Positions 7,975 through 14,287 of a stretch of 41,666 nt of DNA are shown here, one piece after another. Both the position numbers and the translations under genes were made by a program. A model generated the notes under the pieces. That model was not told the DNA's origin. It ran no database searches and saw only the letters and a program-made list of their open reading frames with translations. How positions within the stretch are numbered: the first letter of the stretch is position 1; the number at the start of each line of letters is the position of its first letter. This DNA comes from Alphaproteobacteria bacterium (GTDB lineage: Bacteria; Pseudomonadota; Alphaproteobacteria; Sphingomonadales; Sphingomonadaceae): contig JAHJHL010000206.1 in NCBI GenBank assembly GCA_018823905.1, positions 1-41,666 on the forward strand. Reading direction: 5' to 3'.

Positions 7975-8029
7975 TCCTCGGGAAAGTGAGACTTCACGCC
8001 CTCCAGGCGGTCTCACTTTCCCGAGGATA
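7973..8029. repeat. 20-base perfect inverted repeat with 17-base spacer
   Basis: The left arm at 7973-7992 reads TATCCTCGGGAAAGTGAGAC and the right arm at 8010-8029 is its exact reverse complement. The repeat begins exactly where IS3 orfB similarity is lost, so it marks a junction made by a mobile element or recombination. No run of T follows the right arm, so a simple terminator is unlikely, although a hairpin would form readily in RNA. It may be two ends of a lost element left side by side. Confidence 0.75.
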
Positions 8030-8119
8030 CCTGCTATTGAACGAGTCGGTGGCTGAAGCCAGTATCCGACTGAAGTCGGAGGGGTTACTCCTAAAAGAGG
8101 ACTCTAAAATGCCACGATA

Positions 8120-8148
8120 TTGCATACTCGTGCGTATTGACATTATGC
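8120..8148 (+). promoter_or_regulatory. CATAC-N6-GTATT operator-like site before the lone hydrolase
   Basis: CATACTCGTGCGTATT at 8123-8138 matches the CATAC-N6-GTATG motif with one base changed in the right arm. It overlaps a possible -35 (TTGCAT, 8120-8125) and another (TTGACA, 8137-8142); no strong -10 accompanies either. The site is 68 bases upstream of the chosen start of the downstream hydrolase gene. It is the weaker kind of match in the set of six. Confidence 0.5.
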
Positions 8149-8205
8149 CCCGACCTCTACACCTACGGGGGAATATTTCGACGAAATGCTGCTTGGGAGA
8201 GGGGT

Positions 8206-9207
8206 ATGGCCTCAGGTATTGGAGACAAGGCCGAAATGAATAAATTGACTGCAATCCAGGACGGTTCAACAGATATCGATCCGGTATGGGCTGGCGGAGG
8301 GGCGCATATTCCCGATTGGTTTTCCTGGGCGATGAGTGTGCCCCGTGAGGAAGGCTTCGTAGAGGTTGATGGCGCGCGTGTACATTATCTTCGCTGGGGT
8401 AGGCGTGGCCGGGCCAAATTGCTCATGTCGCACGGGTTTCTCGCCCATGCCCGCTGCTTTGCCTTCATCGCACCATACCTTGCCCAAGATTACGATGTGG
8501 TGGCTTTTGACCTGGCCGGTATGGGCGATAGCGAGATGCGTGGCGTCGCTGATGAAGCTGCGCGGGGAAAGGAATTCGCCGAAATCAGCGAAGCGCTCGA
8601 TCTGCGCGCAGACGGAGCCAAACCGGTGATCATCGCCCACAGCTTCGGCGCGCGTGCAGCACTTACGGCTGTTTCTCAAACGCCGGACGCCTTCGCAGGC
8701 GTTATTGTCTGCGATCTCATGGTAATGCGGCCACAAAAACTCGAGGAATACTGGACTATGGGTCTGTGGAGCCCAGGGTCGGGTAATCCAGATAAACCGG
8801 TCCGACGCTATCCCAGTTATGCAGCGGCGCGCGAGAGGTATATCCTGGCACCGCCGCAATCGGTTGGTGAGCCTTTCTTATTGGACTACATGGCTTTTCA
8901 CTCTCTCCGCCGCGATGGCGAAGAATGGGCATGGAAGTTTTCTCCGGAGGTCTTCCGTCGCGACAATAACTCCGACGAATGGCTGAGCGTGGGCAGGAAA
9001 CTGGTTGATGCGCCCGGTCGCAAAGCAGTTATACACGGTGAAAAGAGTCAACTTTTCGATCGAGATTCTGCTTGTTATATCCGTGAGCTAGGAGGGGGGG
9101 ATATTCCAATTGTTGCGGTGCCTAACGCGCGCCATCATCTCATGCTTGATCAGCCCCTCGCATTTGTTGCTGCGCTTCGCGCGGTTTTGGCATTTTGGAA
9201 CATTTGA
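8206..9207 (+). CDS. Alpha/beta-fold hydrolase, function unknown
   Basis: A 333-residue alpha/beta hydrolase. The nucleophile elbow is AHSFGA with Ser146, an oxyanion-type SHGF motif lies near residues 75-78, and the probable catalytic His is in NARHHLMLDQP near the C-terminus. It differs clearly from the two meta-cleavage hydrolases (no HGSGPG), so an esterase, dehalogenase-like or epoxide-hydrolase-like role is equally possible. The start at ATG 8206 follows GAGAGGGG at short distance; ATG 8236 is an alternative. It stands alone between IS remnants but has a CATAC-type site upstream, suggesting it belongs to the same regulon as the ring-degradation clusters. Confidence 0.8.
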   Translation: MASGIGDKAEMNKLTAIQDGSTDIDPVWAGGGAHIPDWFSWAMSVPREEGFVEVDGARVHYLRWGRRGRAKLLMSHGFLAHARCFAFIAPYLAQDYDVVAFDLAGMGDSEMRGVADEAARGKEFAEISEALDLRADGAKPVIIAHSFGARAALTAVSQTPDAFAGVIVCDLMVMRPQKLEEYWTMGLWSPGSGNPDKPVRRYPSYAAARERYILAPPQSVGEPFLLDYMAFHSLRRDGEEWAWKFSPEVFRRDNNSDEWLSVGRKLVDAPGRKAVIHGEKSQLFDRDSACYIRELGGGDIPIVAVPNARHHLMLDQPLAFVAALRAVLAFWNI

Positions 9208-9320
9208 GACCTCCCCATGCCAAAGGCTAAGCGGTAAACTGAACGGCCTCGAGGCTTTTGGTTCTTTTTGATGCAGGCTTTCCTTTGCGAGGGAGGCATG
9301 ACGCCAGGCGATGATACCAA

Positions 9321-9440
9321 CTGACCGGCATGGAATGGTCATTCATTGAGCCGCTTTTGCCCTCCTAGCTAAGTAGCTTCCCGCGAGTTGACGACCGGAA
9401 GGTATTGAACGGCATGCTATTGCGTATTAACACTAGCACA
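9321..9440 (+). pseudogene. IS5-family transposase N-terminal scrap
   Basis: Translating from 9321 gives LTGMEWSFIEPLLPS, a stop, then SSFPRVDDRKVLNGMLLRIN. This is the typical N-terminus of IS5-family transposases (MEW-x-IEPLLP ... DDRxVLNG). Only about 40 codons remain, with an internal stop, before the IS3 left end at 9448. It is evidence of yet another older IS insertion here. Confidence 0.7.
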
Positions 9441-9513
9441 TCGGCATTGACGTGACCCCCTGATATTCCTCCAAGTATGATTAGAGTCCGGCCCTGACAG
9501 AAGGACGGACGAG

Positions 9514-9790
9514 ATGAAGAGAACGAGGTTTTCAGAAGAGCAGATCATCGGCGTGCTGAAGGAGGCTGAGGCGGGGGCGAAGACCGCCGACCTGGCCCGG
9601 CGTCACGGTGTATCGGAAGCGACGATCTACAACTGGAAGTCGAAGTATGGCGGGCTGGAGGTTTCCGAGGCCCGGCGGCTGAAGGAGCTTGAGAGCGAGA
9701 ACGCCAAGCTCAAGCGGCTGCTGGCGGATGCGATGCTCGACCAGGCGGCACTGAAGGATCTCCTGGCAAAAGGTTTTGACGCCCGCCGCG
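9514..9790 (+). CDS. IS3-family transposase orfA
   Basis: DNA-binding subunit of an IS407-type transposase: MKRTRFSEEQIIGVLKEAE at the start, helix-turn-helix around residues 30-48 (HGVSEATIYNWKSKYG), then a leucine-zipper-like stretch (ELESENAKLKRLLADAM). The frame stays open to 10200, beyond the usual orfA end near 9780, but the residues after LLAKGF do not look like protein and overlap orfB in another frame. The A4G run at 9768-9772 is the classic IS3 slippery sequence where orfA and orfB are fused. Confidence 0.75.
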
Positions 9791-10320
9791 AAGCGGGAAG
9801 CTGTGGCTCATCTCCAGGCCTGCCACGGGATGAGCGAGCGACGGGCGTGCCGTGTCGTTGGTGCCGATCGCGAGAGTGTGCGCTACCGCTCGACGCGAGG
9901 CGACGATGCCGAGCTGAGAGAGAAGCTGCGGGAGCTGGCGAACCGACGTCGGCGGTTCGGCTATCGCCGCCTGCATATCCTGCTGCGCCGGGAGGGCGTG
10001 ATGATCAACCGGAAGAAGATCCAGCGGATTTATCGGGAGGAAGGAGTGGCTGTCAGGCGACGTCGCAACCGCAGGCGTGCAATCGGCGCGCGGGCGCCGG
10101 CACCGGTTCTGGCCCTGCCGAACCAGCGCTGGAGCCTGGACTTTGTTCACGACCAGATGGCTTCGGGAAGACGGTTCCGGGTGCTCAACGTGGTCGATGA
10201 CGTGACCCGGGAGTGCCTGGCAGCGGTGCCGGACACCTCGATCTCTGGTCGCCGTGTCGTTCGCGAGCTGACCGCACTGATCGCGAAGCGTGGCAAGCCC
10301 AGCATGATCGTCAGCGATAA
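9776..10320 (+). pseudogene. IS3-family transposase orfB, C-terminus missing
   Basis: Begins at TTG 9776 or by frameshift from orfA. It has the N-terminal helix-turn-helix-21 region (KREAVAHLQACHGMSERRAC, RFGYRRLHILLRREG) and the start of the integrase core (NQRWSLDFVHDQMASG with the first Asp, VVDDVTREC, KPSMIVSDN with the second Asp). The sequence then departs from the family and stops at 10381, so the last catalytic Glu is lost. The true end of homology is near 10320. Confidence 0.8.
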
Positions 10321-10534
10321 CGTCCTAGGTCGGGAAGCAGCTGTGGGACAAGGCCAGCAGGTCTCGTTGCGCCGATCATGACCGGCGCAAATGTCTTTTT
10401 GATCCAGATGGCTTCCATCGTCAAGGAATGCGCTCTCGGCCATAGCAAACACAGGATCCAGCGGCCGCATCGGTCGTGGTCCTAACCGTCCTTAAAATGA
10501 GATGCGGATGCCAGATGGAAGGCCCGAACATTAT
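10321..10534. other. Non-coding stretch 3' of the IS110-type transposase
   Basis: About 210 bases between the truncated IS3 orfB and the end of the IS110-type transposase gene. It includes TCATGACCG at 10377-10385, also found at 11887-11895 on the other side of the transposase in the same orientation, a possible mark of the element's ends. CCAGATGGAAGG at 10511-10522 is the exact reverse complement of 10579-10590. No gene is recognised here. Confidence 0.4.
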
Positions 10535-11895
10535 CTACAGGGTCGCAGTTGCGCCCTCACGGCACAGCAGAGAGGGGTCCTTCCATCTGGTGTCCGCCCG
10601 TTCGAGGAACGGGCGGTACTCGGTTCCCGTCTTGATGACGGCGTGCGCGACGCGCGCCATCTTGGCGGTGAGTGCAGTCATTGCCTTGCGGCGGCGATCG
10701 GGGTCGTTGGCGTGTCCTTCCATGTATCGGCCCAGCTTATCGCGAAAGCTGTTGTCGCGTTGGCGAGCGGCGACTTGTGCGGCCATCCAGAAAGTGCGGC
10801 GCAACCGAGCATTACCATACTTGGAAAGCTTGGTCCGACCGCGGAATGTGCCGGACTGGCAGGTGGCCAGATCGAGCCCGCAGAACTTGAGGAACTGGCG
10901 ATGGTGGGCAAACCGTCGAAGGTCCCCGGCCTCGGCGAGGATGGTCAGCGCGTTGATCGGGCCGATGCCAGGGATCATACGAAGCAGCTGGTAGTCACGG
11001 TTCTCGCTGAGCATGGCATGGGCGGCTCGCTCGATCTCGTCACGTTGGCGGATCAGACTGCGCGCTTGCGCGATGACCATGCGAAACATGGCAATCGCCA
11101 CAGAATCCTCATCGACCGGCAGTGCGACGGATGCGCAGGCGGTCTCGTAAATATCGTTGATTAATCGAGCCTTGGAGACCTTGCGACCGACCAGTGACCA
11201 CGCCTCGCGCGTGAATGCTTCCTGGCCAAGCGCTGTCATGCTCCCGGGCGTCGGAAACCGCTCGAGCAAGGCAAGAAACCAATCAGACCTGCTGTTGCCG
11301 GCGACGCGCTCGATCTCTGGGAAGTAGAGCGGCAGGTAATGGGTCAGGATCCGGTGCCAGGTCTGGGTCTTGGCTTTGGAGATGGCCTCGTGTGTCTTCG
11401 ACATCTCCTGCAGATCGTTAATCCCGGCGGCAAGCGGATCGACGTAGCGCTGGGTGGCGCCAATCCGCAGCATATGCAGGATCACCTGCGCGTCCTTGGA
11501 GTCGTTCTTGTCCCAGCCATTATGTAGAGCCTCTCGGGTCCGGGCCAAGGCTACGGACGAGATCAGGCGCAGCTCGAAACCTGCTGTGAGCAAGCGGTGC
11601 GCCAAGGTGCGGTGATAGTTACCGGTCGCCTCGAAGCCGACGACAATCGGTCTGCCAATATCAGCCAGAACGGACGCAAGGCGGTCGTAATCGGTCTTCG
11701 TCGCCATCACTGTCATACGCCGTCGCCGCCCGCCCTCCGGGCGTTCGATGAGGACCTCCTGGCGGTGCTTGGACATATCGATGGCTACCAGCACGGCATC
11801 GGCGGGTGTAGAACTGAGCTTGGTCATGGTCGGTCTGCCTCCAAAGTGTTGAGTCGACAACTTCACTTTAGAGACCTGATGACCGGTCATGACCG
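10374..11895 (-). mobile_element. IS110-family element (boundaries approximate)
   Basis: The transposase gene at 10535-11827 defines the element. IS110 elements lack terminal inverted repeats and usually leave no target duplication, so the ends cannot be read with certainty. I use the two direct copies of TCATGACCG (10377-10385 and 11887-11895) as provisional limits, giving about 1.5 kb, a normal size for the family. Structured non-coding DNA lies on both sides of the gene. Confidence 0.55.
10535..11827 (-). CDS. IS110-family transposase (DEDD recombinase)
   Basis: A 430-residue protein. The N-terminal RuvC-like DEDD domain shows VAIDMSKHRQEV with the first Asp, VVGFEATGNYH with Glu, and WDKNDSKDAQVI with the Asp pair. 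The C-terminal Transposase_20 domain shows MIPGIGPINALTILAEAGD, then FLKFCGLDLATCQSGT, whose Ser is the likely nucleophile, then GRTKLSKYGNARLRR. The start at ATG 11827 has GGAGG about ten bases upstream; the longer frame to 11890 adds residues unlike the family. The gene appears intact. A hairpin (CGCCCGTTC/GAACGGGCG) lies within its last codons at 10595-10615. Confidence 0.9.
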   Translation of the reverse strand: MTKLSSTPADAVLVAIDMSKHRQEVLIERPEGGRRRRMTVMATKTDYDRLASVLADIGRPIVVGFEATGNYHRTLAHRLLTAGFELRLISSVALARTREALHNGWDKNDSKDAQVILHMLRIGATQRYVDPLAAGINDLQEMSKTHEAISKAKTQTWHRILTHYLPLYFPEIERVAGNSRSDWFLALLERFPTPGSMTALGQEAFTREAWSLVGRKVSKARLINDIYETACASVALPVDEDSVAIAMFRMVIAQARSLIRQRDEIERAAHAMLSENRDYQLLRMIPGIGPINALTILAEAGDLRRFAHHRQFLKFCGLDLATCQSGTFRGRTKLSKYGNARLRRTFWMAAQVAARQRDNSFRDKLGRYMEGHANDPDRRRKAMTALTAKMARVAHAVIKTGTEYRPFLERADTRWKDPSLLCREGATATL

Positions 11896-11943
11896 CCTTG
11901 ATGAAGCCTGCGGGCGCTACGCGCCCTTGTCTCCATCAAGGCG
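11894..11943. repeat. Two-tier hairpin upstream of the IS110 transposase
   Basis: The outer arms CGCCTTGATG (11894-11903) and CATCAAGGCG (11934-11943) are perfectly complementary. Inside them GGGCGC (11912-11917) pairs with GCGCCC (11921-11926) around a three-base loop, leaving an internal loop of 7-8 bases on each side. The structure lies 67-116 bases upstream of the transposase start, where IS110-group elements encode their bridge RNA. It could equally lie just outside the element. Confidence 0.6.
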
Positions 11944-12535
11944 AGCGCTGCCTTCGAGAGACAGCTTCCCAATGTGCTATGGCACCGAGCTGGCGCCCTC
12001 TATCTATGCGATGCAGTATGGTTGTTTTGGCTTCGATGGCATCCGCGGCGACTGGTGGCAGTGACGCGAGAGAATTGTCCGCTTGTCCGTACGTTCGGGC
12101 GGCGGTCGAAACGTCGGCCGTTTATCGACCGAGTGCGGCGGCCGGAGCGGCGCGGCTGCGGGCGTTCGATCGCATCCGAACATCAACCGGACCGCTGCGC
12201 ATTCGGACTGGTTCCGATCGCCGCCGCCGCGAGATCGAAGGCGCCTCATGGTACCATCGCGGCCGGTACCAATTGTGGTATGTGAGCAGGGGAAGACCAC
12301 GCGTTGGCGGCAGCGAAGCGGGCCCAATTCGCCTGCAGCCATGCCTTCGCTCGCCGTTCGCGGTTGAGATAACGGCCCCGCCAGCCTGCGGCGTCTTCGT
12401 TTCGCTGCGCTCGAGGAACAGCATTGCATCGACTCTCGAGCCGTCAGCGCATGCACGAACTCGGCTTGGACAAGCAGGGCGGGATAGCCTCGGTGCCGAG
12501 CGATCAACCGATCGGCGCGGCTGACGAAATCCTCG
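11944..12535. other. About 590 bases without a recognisable gene
   Basis: Open frames cover this stretch on both strands (for example 11889-12524 plus and 12004-12615 minus). Their translations are rich in Arg, Ser and Pro with no motif, which is typical of chance frames in G+C-rich DNA. No IS ends, tRNA or repeats stand out. It may be debris from old insertions beside the TetR gene. Confidence 0.5.
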
Positions 12536-13153
12536 TCACGACATCCGTTCAGGAAGCTCAAGCAGGAAGCCGAGGCAGATCTCACGCTGGGCACGGAAAG
12601 CCTGCAGCCCAACATCGCGGTGGATGACGTTGACGCCGATCAGGTGCGACAGGGCCAGCAGCGCCGCCGAATCCGCGTGGGCCTTCCCCATGCCCATGTC
12701 GCGATAGATTTCCGAAATGATCGCAAGCCGTTCGCTGTCGACTTCCGAGATCGCATGCCGTGCCAGTTCGGAGGATCGGGCCCATTCGCGCAGCGCGTGT
12801 TCGATCGTACCGCCGGGAACGTCATCGCGATCTTCCGATGCCAGTCCGATGAGATACGCGAGACGGTCTCGCGGTGTCTCGATCTTCGTACGCACGAACT
12901 GGCCGACCGCCGACGTCAGACTTTGCTGCCAGAACCGCAGCATCTCGCCCAGGAGAGCATTGCGATCCTTGAAGTGCCAGTAGAAGCTTCCCTTCGTCAC
13001 CCCCAGCGAGCGCGCTAACACCTCTATGCGGACCTGAGCCACGCCCCCTTTGCCAACCACATGCAGCGCAGCGGTGATCCAGTCCTGCTTGGACAAGCGC
13101 TCAGATTGATCGGTGTTCGCCTGCACTTGTGCTCTCGCCATGGGCCCCGCCAT
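12536..13153 (-). CDS. TetR/AcrR-family transcriptional regulator
   Basis: A 205-residue protein with a TetR N-terminal DNA-binding domain: helix 1 from about residue 22 (KQDWITAALHVVGKGG), then the helix-turn-helix VRIEVLARSLGVTKGSFYWHFKDR (shown in part: GVTKGSFYWHFKDR, about residues 51-64), followed by NALLGEML. The C-terminal ligand domain is not assignable to a ligand. I choose ATG 13153; ATG 13141 and 13192 are alternatives. The gene lies about 60 bases after the quinone-reductase-like gene in the same direction and may be co-transcribed with it from the 14211-14226 operator region, which would give autoregulation. It is the only TetR-type gene in the window, hence the candidate reader of the CATAC-N6-GTATG sites (inference). 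Confidence 0.9.
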   Translation of the reverse strand: MAGPMARAQVQANTDQSERLSKQDWITAALHVVGKGGVAQVRIEVLARSLGVTKGSFYWHFKDRNALLGEMLRFWQQSLTSAVGQFVRTKIETPRDRLAYLIGLASEDRDDVPGGTIEHALREWARSSELARHAISEVDSERLAIISEIYRDMGMGKAHADSAALLALSHLIGVNVIHRDVGLQAFRAQREICLGFLLELPERMS

Positions 13154-13213
13154 TACCGTTGATTCCCCGCCCCTTACCGCAAGTACCGGCAACTGTCATC
13201 CGCACGAGCCAAA

Positions 13214-14182
13214 TCAGCTGCCTTCGACCGTAAGAACGAGCTTCCCGATGCTGCGCCCCGCCTCGAGTTCGGCCAAACCCTCCTTCAGATCGGCAAAGGG
13301 CACCGTGCCGCCGATGTGAGGCCGGATCGAGCCGTCCGACAAGGCACGAGCAAGATCACGCTGGATCGCTGTGATGCCTAGGGGATCGGCATCGAATTTC
13401 CAAAACACCCCGTGTGCGGAGGCCGCCTTCACAAGCAGGCGATTGGCTTGGATTGCAGGGATCGCACCGCTGGCGAACCCGACAATCAGCAGCCTGCCGC
13501 GCCAGGCAAGCGCGCGCACGCTTTGAAGCGTGGTCTCGCCGCCAACCGGATCCAGCACCATGTCGACCCCGCCAGGCACGATGTCGCGCAGTCGATCGAC
13601 CCAGTCGACACTGCGATTGTCGATGGTTGCGTTGGCACCGTTGGCGGTCGCCACGGCGACCTTGTCTCCAGACGTACCGCCAATGACGCGCGCGCCGGCG
13701 TTGCGGGCGAGTTGCGTGGCCGCGATGCCCGTGCCGCCAGCAGCCGCGTGGATCAACACTGTCTCCCCGGCACGCAGGCCGCCAGTCTCGAACAAGGCAA
13801 TCGCTGCCGTTGTATAGGATACGGGAACGGCGGCGGCATACGCCAGCTCGGTTCCCGGCGATATGCGTATCAACCGTGCGGTGTCGACAGCACAATACTG
13901 CGCAAAGGCACCCGAGGCGACTTGCGCCATGACCAGATCGCCGACCGCAAGGTCCGCGGCGCCTCCTGTATCCACCACCTCGCCTGCGATCTCCGCACCC
14001 AGGATGAAGGGGGGATCGTTCCTGACCTGATATTCGCCGCGTACGCTAATCATGTCCGCAAAGTTCAGTCCGGCGTGCCGCACCCGGACTAGCGCGCAGC
14101 GCGGTGAAGCGACGGGCACAGGCACGTCGCGCATGTTCAGCCAGTCCAGCGATCCAAAGTCTTCGACGACCCAAGCTTTCAT
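13214..14182 (-). CDS. Zinc-independent medium-chain dehydrogenase/reductase, quinone oxidoreductase-like
   Basis: A 322-residue MDR-family protein of the NADPH:quinone reductase group. It has an N-terminal GroES-like domain (VRVRHAGLNFADMISVRGEY) and a Rossmann domain with the nucleotide motif HAAAGGTGIAATQLA, followed by GARVIGGTSGDKVAVA. Zinc-ligand cysteines are absent. The start at ATG 14182 follows GGAAAGG by seven bases; a longer frame to 14242 would cross the operator. The likely reaction is NADPH-dependent reduction of a quinone or of an alpha,beta-unsaturated carbonyl or CoA ester. It is divergent from an acyl-CoA ligase gene and followed by the TetR gene. Confidence 0.88.
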   Translation of the reverse strand: MKAWVVEDFGSLDWLNMRDVPVPVASPRCALVRVRHAGLNFADMISVRGEYQVRNDPPFILGAEIAGEVVDTGGAADLAVGDLVMAQVASGAFAQYCAVDTARLIRISPGTELAYAAAVPVSYTTAAIALFETGGLRAGETVLIHAAAGGTGIAATQLARNAGARVIGGTSGDKVAVATANGANATIDNRSVDWVDRLRDIVPGGVDMVLDPVGGETTLQSVRALAWRGRLLIVGFASGAIPAIQANRLLVKAASAHGVFWKFDADPLGITAIQRDLARALSDGSIRPHIGGTVPFADLKEGLAELEAGRSIGKLVLTVEGS

Positions 14183-14199
14183 TATGTTGCCTTTCCGTA

Positions 14200-14237
14200 T
14201 TGCACGGGGCCATACGCGTTGGTATGTTTCATGGCAA
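14200..14237. promoter_or_regulatory. Divergent promoters sharing one CATAC-N6-GTATG operator
   Basis: CATACGCGTTGGTATG lies at 14211-14226. On the plus strand TTGCAC (14200-14205), 17 bases, then TATGTT (14223-14228) drives the CoA ligase. On the minus strand TTGCCA (14237-14232), 17 bases, then TATGGC (14214-14209) drives the quinone reductase-like gene. In both directions the operator starts 11 bases after the start of the -35 and its far arm overlaps the -10. The SDR promoter at 23758-23786 has the same geometry. One bound repressor could block both directions. Confidence 0.7.
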
Positions 14238-14287
14238 GGCAAGCGAGGCTGTTAAGAGACGCCGTTCACAAGAGAGACCAACGATCC

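Larger units (their letters stand above)
9448..10320 (+). mobile_element. IS3-family (IS407-like) element, 3' truncated
   Basis: The left end TGACGTGACCCCC is at 9448, followed by a leader nearly identical to that in the element at 1-407 (inverted). OrfA starts at 9514. OrfB is open to about 10320 and then stops matching in the middle of the catalytic core, just after SMIVSDN. The truncation point adjoins the IS110-type element region. With the inverted copy at 1-407 it brackets cluster 1 and the lone hydrolase. Confidence 0.8.

Noticed and set aside
7973..8029. Rho-independent terminator
   Set aside because: The hairpin arms are long and perfect, but no T-run follows on either strand, and the position coincides with an IS breakpoint.
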